Source of the DNA: Arctopsyche grandis
Taxonomy: Eukaryota > Arthropoda > Insecta > Trichoptera > Hydropsychidae
Direction: 5' to 3'
Assembly (NCBI RefSeq): GCF_051622035.1
Contig: NC_135357.1
Span: forward strand, 36,501,691 to 36,565,690
DNA: 64,000 nt
The notes under the pieces were generated by a model. The model ran no database searches. It was not told the DNA's origin and saw only the letters and a program-made list of their open reading frames with translations. Positions within the stretch are counted from its first letter, which is position 1. Each line of letters opens with the position of its first letter. Positions 41,427 to 52,030 of this stretch are shown in pieces. Both the position numbers and the translations under genes were made by a program.

Positions 41427-43078
41427 TTTTTCTGTCGGGTGAGCATGATCAGGATGGCATTTATCGACTCAATGGACTGTTCGATTTTGCTCATCCGATT
41501 TGAAAGGTCTTGGTTTTGGTTTGGGTTCCAGCTGGTGTTGATGTTGGTTTGTTGGGTGGGTGGGGTTAGGGGAGGGAAATTTGTGTCTACGTGTCTGTAT
41601 TGCGGTACGTTGGTCTTCTTTGGTTGGGGGTGGGAGGGGTTGGGGTTTCGGGGTTGACTGGAGTTCTTCCTGCTTTTGTTGTTGGGATTTGAAGGGCAGC
41701 CTCTGTAGCTGGAAACGTGAGGGCCTCTGCAGCTGGTGCAGGTTGGGGTGGAGGCTGTTGACGCACAGTCAGTGGTCAAATGGGGTCCTGCACATTTGAT
41801 GCATAAGGGGGCGACATTGCAGTTGTAGGAGCCATGTCCAAAGCCTTGGCAGCGGTGGCACTGCGGTACAGTGTCACCACGACGAAGTGATTCGATGCGA
41901 ACCAGTTGGCCGAAAATGCTGGAGAGGTTGAATAATTTCTTCCCCTCTTCGTCGCGTGTGGTCTCGACTGTGAACATGGGCATGTTGCGCTTGTCACGTC
42001 GTGATTTCATGACGGTGGCTTTACTGGCTTTATAGCCAAGTTTGGCCAGCTCGGCGAGGACTTCCGATTCGGAGTAGTTGGGGTTAATGCCTCTAATGAC
42101 TACTTTGAGCGGTTTGTCTTCCGTTAGAGGGTGGGCATAAAACTGAAATTGTTGCTCTTGGAGCAATTTCGTGATTTTACGGTAATCATCGATGGTGAGA
42201 GGGGAGATTTTTACTCTGTTTTCAGAGTAGACGGCCGTGAAATTGTAGTCATGTTGGTTGAGTTTCCTTTGAACTGCCTTGTAGTCCGATGGCAACCTAA
42301 GGAAGATTGGAGCAACCTTTGCTCTGTGGACATTTTGTGAAGGAGTGTCCGAGACGGTGTTTCCAGATGGGTGAGCGGGGCTTGCGGTTTGAGGGGGTGC
42401 ACGAATTTGTGCTGTGCGAGGGGTTTGGGGCGTATTTGCCGACGGGGCGCTGGGGGCCGCTTGTTGGGTGGGCACGTCGCGAGTTGGACGCTTTTGTGTA
42501 ACATTCCTGTTACGGATTATGCCAACCGGGATTAAGTAGTCTTCCGGTTGTGGTGCCGGGGTTTTTGTAAGTGCGGGTACAGCTGCTGATGCAGGTGGGG
42601 ACTTGGCAGTGGCGGTAACCTCCATTTTGTTGGAGTTGGATTCGGAATCGAAATCGGGGTCGGAGTCGAGTTCCGCGAGTGGCGCGTATCTGTTGCTATT
42701 GTGTGGGGGCGACTGTGGTTGTGTGCGTGTGGTGTTGGGCGGGCTTATCATTCTACGCTTACCGCTTTTTTTTTTAGGTGACGTCTGGGGGGATGTGACC
42801 ATGTCCTTCGTGGTCATCATCGACTGGGACTGCGTCATGTTTGACGCCAGGTTTCCCAGTTGGGCGGAGTGGGCTGCTTGGTCAGCAGCTCGTTGGGCTG
42901 CGTGAGTCGCGAGAATCGACTCGATAGTCTTTTTGAGGGAAGCGTTTTCTTCCTTCACGGTTCGAAACGCCTCCAATAGTTCACTGAAGTCGTCTCTAGT
43001 GATTGTTTTTTTTTGTTTTTGTGTTTGTGTATTAGTGTCCTTGTCACTACGACTATCACGTTGTGGTGGGTTACCCAT
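41423..43078 (-). CDS. LINE-B ORF1: RNA-binding zinc-knuckle protein
   Basis: The product is 551 residues when started at the ATG at 43076-43078 (MGNPPQRDSRSD); an upstream GTG in frame is not used. Order: a helical stretch with a repeated Ala/Gln region (THAAQRAADQAAHSAQ), a long Pro/Thr/Gln linker, the conserved block with FYAHPLTEDKPLKVVIRG, three zinc knuckles (CHRCQGFGHGSYNC, CIKCAGPHLTTDC, CTSCRGPHVSSYRGC), and a Pro/Asn-rich tail with a short C-terminal helix. This is the Jockey-clade ORF1 plan; the protein would coat element RNA. The stop overlaps the ORF2 ATG. Confidence 0.92.
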   Translation of the reverse strand: MGNPPQRDSRSDKDTNTQTQKQKKTITRDDFSELLEAFRTVKEENASLKKTIESILATHAAQRAADQAAHSAQLGNLASNMTQSQSMMTTKDMVTSPQTSPKKKSGKRRMISPPNTTRTQPQSPPHNSNRYAPLAELDSDPDFDSESNSNKMEVTATAKSPPASAAVPALTKTPAPQPEDYLIPVGIIRNRNVTQKRPTRDVPTQQAAPSAPSANTPQTPRTAQIRAPPQTASPAHPSGNTVSDTPSQNVHRAKVAPIFLRLPSDYKAVQRKLNQHDYNFTAVYSENRVKISPLTIDDYRKITKLLQEQQFQFYAHPLTEDKPLKVVIRGINPNYSESEVLAELAKLGYKASKATVMKSRRDKRNMPMFTVETTRDEEGKKLFNLSSIFGQLVRIESLRRGDTVPQCHRCQGFGHGSYNCNVAPLCIKCAGPHLTTDCASTASTPTCTSCRGPHVSSYRGCPSNPNNKSRKNSSQPRNPNPSHPQPKKTNVPQYRHVDTNFPPLTPPTQQTNINTSWNPNQNQDLSNRMSKIEQSIESINAILIMLTRQKK

Positions 43079-43366
43079 CTTGTGGGTGGGTTTGTGGGGT
43101 TGTGGGTGGGTGGGTGTCACTGTCACTTGTCACTTGTCACTGTCACTATCACTGTGTTTTTTTTTTTTTTTTGTTACTGTTGTTAGGACAGCATCTCGTT
43201 CCCAGAGGGACACGTTCGAAGTATCGAGTCGTAGTTACATCGCGGTTTCGGCGATGCAGCTGTTAACGACACAGCTGTGTGTGACGCGGGAAACGACAAC
43301 TACAGCGCGGCTGACGCCGAGGCGGTTTGGGGTACGTCCGTGCACTGCGGGCGCTGGGCGCGGACT

Positions 43367-43670
43367 TTTGAGTTTTGAATTCAAAGGCGCCTATATTTAT
43401 AGTAGTGCATGTGGTCAGGAATCACACACCTTTGCAAATGTGCTGCAAAAAGAAACGGAATATGGTGCAACAAATTGAATCGAAAAGATGATGACGTAAA
43501 TTAAATAAATTATCTGGTAATTCTCAGTGTTCATATAAAAATTCAAATTATATGTAATTAATGAAAATCAAAATAAATAAACAATATTTTCAACTTTTTG
43601 TCATAAGTTCAATTTAACATTTGAATTCGGATGCTGTTTTCGTAGGCGCTCGCTCATAAAAAAATGTAAA
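43367..43670. other. Spacer with an orphan histone-like TATA box
   Basis: This is an AT-rich stretch between the LINE-B 5' end and a solo LTR. TATAAATA lies on the minus strand at 43401-43394, 28 bases before the LINE junction, followed by GGCGCC, resembling the context of the H4 TATA box. No gene directly follows it except through the LINE-B and nested elements. Confidence 0.5.
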
Positions 43671-43674
43671 ACCT

Positions 43675-44422
43675 TGTAACGTACGCCCCCGCAGCCGAAG
43701 GAGTGGGGGGAAACTACCCCCGCCCTCGGATGCTGGGGAGTGGGAGAAAGTACCGCTACTTTCTCAGCAATAAAAGGAGCGCCCTTTCCTTCGGAAGTGG
43801 AACTGGTACACAAGAAACACTATAATTCACAATGACCTAAACATTGACTACCTTGACAAACACGTACACAAACTTGCCGTGAACTACTTCAAGTCTCTCG
43901 GCAAGATAGACAACCCTCTGATAAATTCCCTCAGTGAGACCAAACTCACGATCAATCAAAGGCCCATCGACATCTTGAAGATGGGTATAGGCTAAACTAG
44001 GATAGATAGAATTAATCTGTAAATATACATTTATGACAACAATAACCATAAGTTAAGTTAACCAAACCACTAACATAATACTATAGCCTCTAAATATAAA
44101 ACTAACCATACTAACCGTAACAGTATCCCATAGTTAATGCACTAACCTATGCTTAGTGTTCTAGCCACCCAAGATAGCAATGCGAGCAGCCGCCAGCCCG
44201 CACCACAACATCACCGCGAATCGGATCCCAGATAATTCGCTAGATCGATAGGCATGGAGTAAACTCCATGGAACTATCTCTAAAATATTACCCACTACTA
44301 CTACTACTCGGAAGTCGAGTGGGACCACAGCTTTCTCTGAGAACTGTCGTTTCCTTTGGACTTCCGTCTCTGCTGGTCTTTCCCTGTTCAGTCAAAGCCA
44401 CCCACTTCACCCCCACGTTACA
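43675..44422 (+). mobile_element. Gypsy-1 solo LTR, split by a LINE-B tail
   Basis: The LTR begins TGTAACGTACG and ends CCACGTTACA with the target duplication ACCT (43671-43674 and 44423-44426). A LINE-B fragment lies inside. The LTR is slightly diverged from those of the two full Gypsy-1 copies, so it is somewhat older. Confidence 0.92.
43799..44307 (+). mobile_element. LINE-B 5'-truncated copy
   Basis: The last 65 or so codons of ORF2 and the complete LINE-B 3' UTR are present, ending ACCCACT(ACT)n. The target duplication TCGGAAGT lies at 43791-43798 and 44308-44315. The tail is a short ACT repeat, not poly(A). Confidence 0.92.
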
Positions 44423-44426
44423 ACCT

Positions 44427-44665
44427 ATTCGAAAATTTGACTCGGGAAAATTTCATCTATCGACACCAACTGTATACGTGCCCTGACCATTCCGCCTACT
44501 TCACTTTTGTGATTGTACGCTATTTTGTACCGGTCCTCTCCTTCTAATACTCATTTATTCATAATATATAACTTTAAATCCGATATTTAATTTCCTTACA
44601 ATAAATATATTAATAGGATATGCCCTACAAAATATACAATAAAATTGACTTATATAAATTTCGAC

Positions 44666-44699
<34 letters not shown>

Positions 44700-44872
44700 A
44701 CAGTAATGTAATTCATTTTAATCCTATTTATATGTATGTATTGATAAAAAAAACTGTCAATTCAAATTAAATTGTTAAAAATACGCATTTGTAAATGAAA
44801 TTCAATTTCAACGTATAATTCTATAAATTTTTCACATACTTGTATGTACTTCTATAATAATTTCAATTTATA
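44427..44872. other. AT-rich spacer with (TA)n
   Basis: No gene is seen. A TA microsatellite of about 25 bases lies near 44669-44694. Confidence 0.6.
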
Positions 44873-44876
44873 ATAT

Positions 44877-45916
44877 TGAAGAGTATTCAAAGGTAAGTGG
44901 AGTCAGTTCGAGGTACAAGAAAACACGCAGGCAGGTTCCAAGTCTTTATTGCTGCTCGTCCGGTGGAGGTCAGGATCCGAATGCCACCGAGTAGTTGTGG
45001 CTGCGTTTTAACGATAGTTTATAGGGAGTGCCACTCCCTTAACCTATCCATCGAACGTGTTGTATGGGATCGGACTCTCGGTGATGTTTGTGGTGCGGGC
45101 TGGCGGCTGCTCGCTTGTGGGGTGTTTGTCGATCTGGAACACTAAGCAAAATTAGTGCAACATCTGTGGGATACTGTCGGGGTTAGTGTGTTAGTGGGTG
45201 GTTAACGGGTATGGACCGTTTGGAGGTGGTTGAGTCTGGTTAATTAAATTGGGTGCTATTTTAGCCTATACCCATCTTCAGAATGTCGATGGGTCTTTGG
45301 TTGGACGTGAGTTTGGTCACACTGAGGGAATTGATCAGGGGATTGTCTATTTTGCCGAGAGACTTGAAGTAGTTCACGGCAAGTTTGTGTACGTGTTTGT
45401 CGAGGTAGTCAATGCTTAGGTCATTGTGAATTATAGTGTTTCTTGTGTACCAGTCGTAGTTGCCCGTGGCACGCAAGAATTTGTTTTGAATTGTCTGTAG
45501 TCTGAGTATGGATCTGTTGGAGATGGTAGTGTGAGCCCACACGGGGCTCGCGTACGTGATTTGTGGGCGGATGATGGATTTATACAGCAAGCACTTGTTT
45601 TTAAGCGAGAGCTTGCTGTTTGGTTTGCATAGTGGGTAAAGCTTTGACGCAACTGCCCTAGCTTTACGCACCGCGTTAGTGATGTGGGGTCTCCAGGTTA
45701 ATTTGCGGTCGATTATTACCCCCAGGTAGCGGGTAGACGTGGTCCAGTTGACTGGTTTGTCGTTTATAATATAAGAATGATATAAGAATGGTACGCTCTC
45801 GATCGGTGGCATTCGGATCCTGACCTCCACCGGACGAGCAGCAATAAAGACCTGGAACCTGCCTGCGTGTTTTCGTGTACCTCGACCTGACTCCACTTAC
45901 CTTTGAATACTCTTCA
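44877..45916. mobile_element. Two Gypsy-2 LTR halves in inverted orientation around a LINE-A fragment
   Basis: 44877-44990 is the 3' part of a Gypsy-2 LTR on the minus strand; 45781-45916 is the 3' part of a Gypsy-2 LTR on the plus strand. Between them is a LINE-A fragment. ATAT lies on both sides. The result is a palindrome-like structure, not a simple solo LTR. Confidence 0.8.
44991..45770 (-). mobile_element. LINE-A 5'-truncated copy
   Basis: The 3' UTR (ending CAGCCACAACTAC) and the C-terminus of ORF2 are present, from about the [11 protein letters not shown] segment onward (45261 to about 45770). The direction is minus. It separates the two inverted LTR halves. Confidence 0.9.
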
Positions 45917-45920
45917 ATAT

Positions 45921-46217
45921 TGAAGAGTATTCAAGGGTAAGTGGAGTCAGGTCGAGGTACAAGAAAACACGCAGGCAGGTTCCAGGTCTTTATTGCTGCT
46001 CGTCCGGTGGAGGTCAGGTTCCGAATGCCACCGTTCGAGAGCGCACCATACTTATAAATATTCAGCGCTCAGCGCATACACGTTATGACACGTAAACATG
46101 TATAGTCATTGGTCAAGGAGTCGGGTGCAGCCATTGGCCGCAACGCGCGACTCCACCATTGGTCGGCGTCACCATGACGTCACCGGTCTACGGGGCGTCT
46201 CTCTATGTAACGTTACA
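45921..46217 (-). repeat. Gypsy-2 3' LTR
   Basis: This 297-bp LTR contains TATAAATATTCAGCGC-type promoter sequence on the plus strand and an AATAAA signal on the minus strand. A G-rich polypurine tract lies just inside (46218-46232). Confidence 0.9.
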
Positions 46218-49200
46218 TAGCCCCCTTCTTAAGAGAGATCGTCCCGATCGACCCATTAATTTAAAGTTACACTTAAAACAATTACAAAACAGTTACATAC
46301 AATTACAGTTGCACTTAGTTATAACTACAGTCAAGATTACGGATACAATTACAAAAACAAAACGGCTCCCTCCAATTAATTACAATTTCAAATCAGTTAC
46401 ACATAATTACAGTCAATATTCGACGGCCTTATACCTTGCGAGTCTATCCAGGTGCACCACCATTAATCGGTTTGAGCCGTCGAATTCCCTGCGTATCCTA
46501 TAAACTACGTCACTAAGTTTGGTCACTAAGGTGTACGGTCCTTCCCACAGCGATTGCAGCTTTGGTGAAAGCCCTGGAGTCTTGGCAGGGTTGTACAGCC
46601 AGACTCGGTCACCTGTTTCGTACGCCGGTTCGGATCTGCTGACATCGTATCGCGTCTTCATACGGCTATTCTGCATCCGGAGGTGGGCTCTGGCGAACCG
46701 ATGTACCTTGGCCATGTCTTAGGTCAACTTCGTGGTATATCGGTGTGGATCCAGAGGTTTGCTGTCTGGTGGAGGGCCCCCATATAATAGGTCCGCCGGC
46801 ATGCGCAGTTCTCGTCCGTACATCATGGCTGCTGGTGAAGCTCCTGTCGCATCGTGTTGGGCCACTCTATGGGCCATGAGGAAGTGCGGAACCGGCGTGT
46901 CCCAGTCGTCCTGCTCCTCGTTGATGGACTTCGTCAACCGCATGGTTCGATTGAGTCGCTCGACCATTCCATCGGACTGAGGTCGTTTTGTGGACGCCCA
47001 GCCGGTCCAGTGCCTGACGGAACAACTTTGACTCGAAGTTTCGTCCCTGGTCAGAGTGCAGCTCGTTCGGGACGCCTAGCCGCGTGAACACTTGTTCTAC
47101 TAGGGCATCTGCTACGGTCTCTGCCTCCTGGTTCGGTAGTGGAATCGCTTCCGGCCACTTCGTGAAGTAGTCCATAGCCACCAGTATGTATCGGTTTCCT
47201 CGTTCGGTGGCCGGGAGTGGACCCAGAACGTCGACTGCCATTCGTTGTAGTGGCGTCCCCGAAAGGTACGGTTGAAGTGCCCCGCGATTCCTTCGGTGTG
47301 GTCCGTTGTGGGCCCCGCACTGTGCGCATCGTTCGCACCACTGGGTGACGTCGATTCGACACGTCGGCCAGTAATATTTTTGGCGCACGTTTCGGTACGT
47401 TTTGTTGATACCGAAGTGGCCCCCCGTGGGTGCGTTGTGCATCTCCCACATGATTTCGGGTATCTTCTCAGTCGGCACGACCAGCTGCTTTGTGTGACGT
47501 GTTCCCGCGGTGTTCTCCCATCTCCGGTGCAGCTTACCGCCTTCCACCTCCAATGCGTCCCATTGGGTCCACAGGATTTTCAGTTCCTGCTCCTCAGCAG
47601 ACACTGTTTCCCAAGGTGGTCTCGTTCCGGCGTTCTTCGGTCGTTGAACACACTGGACGACTCCGAAAACACACAGCACGGTTTGGACTTTCTTCGGATC
47701 TGTCGAAATTCCTTCGGCTGACACTCGGTGTCCCAGAAATTCGACCTCGCGGCAGCACAATCGACACTTGTCTGCATTCAATTTAAGGCCGTCTGCCTGT
47801 ATCCGTTCGAACACATTGTTTAAATGCACCATGTGTTCGTCGTAAGTTTTGCTGTGCACGATAATGTCGTCTAGATACACAAGGACATTGCTTATGTCAC
47901 CGACCACTTTTGTCATTAACCGTACGAACGTCGCTGACGCGTTACACAACCCGAATGGCATCACTTTGAACTGAAACAGACCGAACTCTGTTACGAACGC
48001 TGTCTTCTCGCGGTCTTCTGGGGCGACCGGTACCTGCCAGAATCCGCTCTGCAGATCCAGTGTGCTGAAGTAGCTCGCTCCGTTCAACTGGTCGAAAGTG
48101 TCGTCGATCCTCGGGATGGGGTGTGAATCTATTTTGGTGATGGTGTTCAGTTTCCGGTAGTCCACGCACATCCTTAGCGACCCGTCCTTTTTGGCAACCG
48201 GAACTACCGGTGACGCCCACGGCCCGTGCCCCGGTAGTATCGCGCCCTGCTTCAGGAATTCGTCGATCATAGCGCGTACTTCCTCTTTCCGTGCTAGCGG
48301 TATCCTTCTCAGTCGGCACGACCAGCTGCTTTGTGTGACGTGTTCCCGCGGTGTACTCCCATCTCCGGTACAGCTTACTGCCTTCCACCTCCAATGCGTC
48401 CCATTGGGTCCACAGGATTTTCAATTCCTGCTCCTCAGCAGACACTGTTTCCCAAGGTGGTCTCGTTCCGGCGTTCTTCGGCTCCAGCTTCCGGACCCTC
48501 TTCTTACGACACAACCGGCTAATGTGGCCCGTTTGTCCGCAGTTCCAGCACGTTGGAGTAGTAGTAGCCGGTCGCGCTGTCTGGTCCGATGACACCCATC
48601 GTGGGGGTCGCACGGCCGGTCGAGATGGTCTGAACGCTCCCGCGTCGGGACGTACTGTTCTCGACGTTGGTTGTGCCGACCGTTGTTCCTTCGCTTCGAA
48701 GATGACGGCTTGTCGTGTTGCGTCGGCTCTGGTTATCACGTCCGCTGTAGTCGGGGTGATCCGGAGCGCGCCAAGTTTGGCCCGTAGACTGGGGTACGTG
48801 AAGGAGTTCGCCGCTATGCACACGGTCATGCGTTCGACTGCTTCGGCGTTCGTGTGGACGCCCTCCAGCATGTCTTCGCAGAGGGCTCGTATCGCGTCTA
48901 CGTGGTCCGCGGATGGTTCTTCCGCACTCCATCTTCTCTGTTCCGCTGCCGCATGGCATGCAATCGGTGTGCCCTGTCGTCTGAAACGTTGTGCCAGCTC
49001 TTCCGTCAATTCGTCGTAGCTCAGCGTCGATGGCAGCTGTCTGGCGAAAATGGCGGCCGCACCTCGGAGTTGGCAGCACAGTCGGTCCTCCAGGTTCGTC
49101 GTCTCCTTGTTCAGCCGTGCAGCAAACTCGAAGTGGTTGAGGAAGTCCTTCCACCGTTCAGTACCGTCGAACGTGGTGTAGTCGTACCGGTGGGAATGTT

Positions 49201-49602
49201 GCCGCACCCCGTACGTGTCTCGCTGTGTGGTCCGCCTGTCCTCGTAACATACCTCTGATCTCATCGGTGGTTCTGGATGTACGTCGGCTTTCGGCTGCGT
49301 TGGTGTCGCAGACTTCTCCAAGGACTGCAAAAACGTGGCGAAGGTGTTTTGCAGGGACTGGACCTGCTCTTGGCAGCTCGCCATTCCCTGGCTTAGCTCC
49401 TTGTAGCTCGGCTCCGGTGTCCTTGGCACCCGGCTCCACGACACCCGGCTCCTCTGCTCCTCCCGTCTCCGTCCTCCGTTGCTCAGCTCCCCAGGGCTTT
49501 GTTCTCGATTCGGCTCCATTTCTTCCGGCAGCGATGAAGACCCCGAATCCGCACCTTTGTGGCTCCTTGTCTCAACCATGTAGATCCCACTTCTGACACC
49601 AG

Positions 49603-49899
49603 TGAAGAGTATTCAAAGGTAAGTGGAGTCAGGTCGAGGTACAAGAAAACACGCAGGCAGGTTCCAGGTCTTTATTGCTGCTCGTCCGGTGGAGATCTGG
49701 ATCCGAATGCCACCGTTCGAGAGCGCACCATACTTATAAATATTCAGCGCTCAGCGCATACACGTTATGACACGTAAACAAGTATAGTCATTGGTCAAGG
49801 AGTCGGGTGCAGCCTTTGGCCGCAACGCCCGACTCCACCATTGGTCAACGTCACCATGACGTCACCGGTCTACGGGGCGTCTCTCTATGTAACGTTACA
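49603..49899 (-). repeat. Gypsy-2 5' LTR
   Basis: This 297-bp LTR is the partner of 45921-46217. Confidence 0.9.
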
Positions 49900-49903
49900 A
49901 TAT

Positions 49904-50334
49904 TATACAGCTTTTATCATAAAATTTATTGTTTATAAATAGATTGTATAAACATCTGCATACACATACCATTGATAATAAATCATTACTATTAAATAAC
50001 CACAAATATTGAAGACAAAGTTATGTAATATTAATAGAAATCAGGTTCCATAATAAGTTCAAAATTGTAATTAATAGAAATATTAACGGCGCCATTGTTT
50101 CTTTGTAATAATGCAATAGATAATTGTATTAAACATTTTCAAACTTTTCAGTTCATATGTAGGATGATTTTTTTTAAATCAGAAACAGCATAACATGGGA
50201 AGCTGGTGAAAATATTAATTGACAAGATAATTTATGTTTTTCTCATTTTCTTAAAATTACTAAATACGAAATAATAAAACGAAACGAAGTTCGGATGTCA
50301 AAATATTAACCAACTTTATGTAAAAGAGTTTGGT
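49904..50334. other. Spacer downstream of H1
   Basis: AT-rich and non-coding. The last 45 bases (ATATTAACCAACTTTATGT) are shared with the H1 pseudogene flank and include CTTTATGTAAA (50314-50324), the presumed H1 downstream processing motif on the minus strand. Confidence 0.65.
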
Positions 50335-50350
50335 AGCCCTGAAAAGGGCT
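50335..50350 (-). terminator. Histone H1 mRNA 3' stem-loop
   Basis: On the minus strand this reads AGCCCTTTTCAGGGCT, with A-T closing pairs as in the H1 pseudogene. Confidence 0.93.
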
Positions 50351-50399
50351 TTTTAGATTGAGTTTTACGTCAATTGGCGTTGGTCGTAGTAATGCGAGA

Positions 50400-51065
50400 T
50401 TACTTCTTAGCGGCCGTCCTCTTGATGGCCTTGCTCTTGGCGGCGACTCCGGCCTTCTTGGGTTTGGGCGCTTTGGGCTTCTTTGTCGGGGGCTTCGTGG
50501 TGGTCTTGGCCTTGGTGGGGGTTTTAGACTTGGCGGCCTTCTTAGCCGGAGAAGCGGCGGCAGTCGTTTTCTTGGCAGCGGCTTTCTTGGGCTTGGCTGC
50601 TGCGGCTGTAGTTTTCTTAGCTGCGGCGGGTTTGCGCTTCTGCACGCGTCCGGCTGCCTTGGCGGGGCTCTTAGCGGCGGCTGCGACTTTCTTGGGGGCG
50701 GCTTTGGTCTTCTTAGCGGCGGGGGCGCCCTTCGCTTTGGCCTCCAGTTTGAAACTTCCAGCAGCGCCTTTGCCTTTGGTGCGAACCAGAGCGCCAGAGT
50801 CGACCGCGCTCTTCAGGTACTTTCTGATGAAGGGAGCCAGCTTGTCCGTGTCCACCTTGTAATTGGCCGAGATGAACTTCTTGATGGCCTGGAGTGAGGA
50901 TCCACCCCTTTCCTTGAGATCCGAGATAGCGTTGTTGACCATTTCCGAGGTCTTGGGATGAGTGGGCTTCTTCTGAGGCTTCTTGGCGGCGGCTGCGGCT
51001 TTGGACTTCTTGGCCGGAGTCACCGGGGCGGGAGAGGCTGCGACTGGAGATGCGGTGTCTGCCAT
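50400..51065 (-). CDS. H1: Histone H1 (linker histone)
   Basis: This 221-residue linker histone binds DNA at the nucleosome entry/exit site. It has a short Ala/Pro/Lys N-terminal tail, then a winged-helix globular domain at about 34-108 ([14 protein letters not shown] start, [11 protein letters not shown], then the [15 protein letters not shown] end). A long Lys/Ala/Pro tail follows, with many AKKTTAAA-type repeats and a [12 protein letters not shown] segment. The ATG is at 51063-51065 and the stop TAA at 50402-50400, with no intron and a 3' stem-loop present. No TATA box is seen within about 120 bases upstream; Drosophila H1 promoters also lack TATA and use TRF2. It is the only intact H1 here, the other being the pseudogene at 12773. 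Confidence 0.97.
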   Translation of the reverse strand: MADTASPVAASPAPVTPAKKSKAAAAAKKPQKKPTHPKTSEMVNNAISDLKERGGSSLQAIKKFISANYKVDTDKLAPFIRKYLKSAVDSGALVRTKGKGAAGSFKLEAKAKGAPAAKKTKAAPKKVAAAAKSPAKAAGRVQKRKPAAAKKTTAAAAKPKKAAAKKTTAAASPAKKAAKSKTPTKAKTTTKPPTKKPKAPKPKKAGVAAKSKAIKRTAAKK

Positions 51066-51700
51066 TTTAGTTGTTTCCAGTTTGAGGATTGAAGACAGAG
51101 TTTGAGAGCGAGCGTTTCGAGCTGAGACGCGAGTGAATTTCGTCGTTGCACGATCCGGGCATTGAGCGCTCGACGGAGCTCGCCGAAATTACGCGATCGC
51201 CCTGTTCAGATTCTTCATCAAATCGTTCTCATTTCTACTTCGCTTCGTCCCAAAATTGCCAATTTTCTAAAAAACTGTTTAAATTAATCAGCATATATAA
51301 AGCGGTATTCATAAACGTGGATTTCATCTTCCTGAATACTAATACTGCAACGGAAAACATATTTTTATACGCAATTAGTAACCGTTTCAATTTGGGAATG
51401 CAATCTATTCGTTACGGGAAGTGTCATTAAATGTGAAATAAAATCCTAATCAATAAACTTACAATCAATATCACTATTTTATTAAATTCTCAAATACTCA
51501 ATAAACCATTTCAAAAAGATTTCAACAATGCAAGTAATCAAATAGCGTATTAGGACAACATTGAAACGACCAATCGTAACACACGGAACAGTTACATCGG
51601 TCTCCAATACTTGACGTTTATTGTTTTCATTATTTATAGAAATATCTTTTATATGGAAATTATTTTTGAAATTTATTTATCACTGTTATAGAATTTTTAA
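51066..51700. other. H1 upstream region
   Basis: Leader and promoter-proximal sequence match the region upstream of the H1 pseudogene (GAACGATTTGATGAAGAATC and neighbours). Further out it is related to the H4-H1 spacer of arm 1 (CCAATCGTAACACAC). No gene is seen. Confidence 0.65.
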
Positions 51701-51744
51701 ATTCATTCATTTTTATGTTCTTTTCATTCATTTTTATATTCTTT

Positions 51745-52030
51745 TTATTAGCATTAAAATGGGTTTTCTCAGACAACGATGAAGAATGTATTCAACGTCA
51801 CGTAATCTCGGCTAAAGAAGAAAACATTACTTACATCATAGAAAGACTGATGTTATTACAGATAGAAGCAAATCCGATAAATCTTAATATAATACCAATA
51901 TATGCGTCTATAGCCGATGCTAACGAGCGACCACGTTATTCGCGGCCTCAAATATTCCACAAACAATCACAGAGGGGAAAATAGAAGGCAAACGGTGGCT
52001 TGGAAGAAAGAAGCTCTAGAAAACAGTTTT
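51745..52030 (+). mobile_element. Decayed LINE relic, possibly of the CFDP2-like endonuclease/RT family
   Basis: An ATG-started open stretch (51715-51984) includes ENITYIIERLMLLQIEANPI and NLNIIPIYASIADAN. This resembles the endonuclease start of a common insect LINE group in which the block reads like INIIQVYAPT. It is followed at once by GKIEGKRWLGRKK-like sequence in another frame, resembling the C-terminus of the same proteins. It would be an internally deleted, frame-broken relic. The assignment rests on remembered motifs. Confidence 0.45.

Larger units (their letters stand above)
25437..43366 (-). mobile_element. LINE-B full-length copy, interrupted by a BEL/Pao element
   Basis: Reading on the minus strand, there is a 5' UTR from 43366 (AGTCCGCGCCCAGCG start), ORF1 (43078-41423), ORF2 (41426-38733) and the 3' UTR from 38732. 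The 3' UTR continues at 25712 after the BEL/Pao insertion and ends CCCACTTCTAC at about 25437. A short tail of the same subfamily at 43799-44307 confirms the uninterrupted 3' UTR. Both reading frames are open. No clear target duplication is seen at the outer ends. Confidence 0.9.
45921..49899 (-). mobile_element. Ty3/Gypsy LTR retrotransposon Gypsy-2, broken copy
   Basis: 297-bp LTRs lie at 45921-46217 and 49603-49899, with about nine differences between them by eye (roughly 3%). The target duplication is ATAT (45917-45920 and 49900-49903). The primer site at 49585-49601 is complementary to the same leucine tRNA end as in Gypsy-1. Gag with a CCHC knuckle (CWNCGQTGHISRLC) and parts of reverse transcriptase and integrase are recognisable. 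The copy is broken, with several breaks and internal rearrangement, and is older than the Gypsy-1 copies. Confidence 0.9.
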
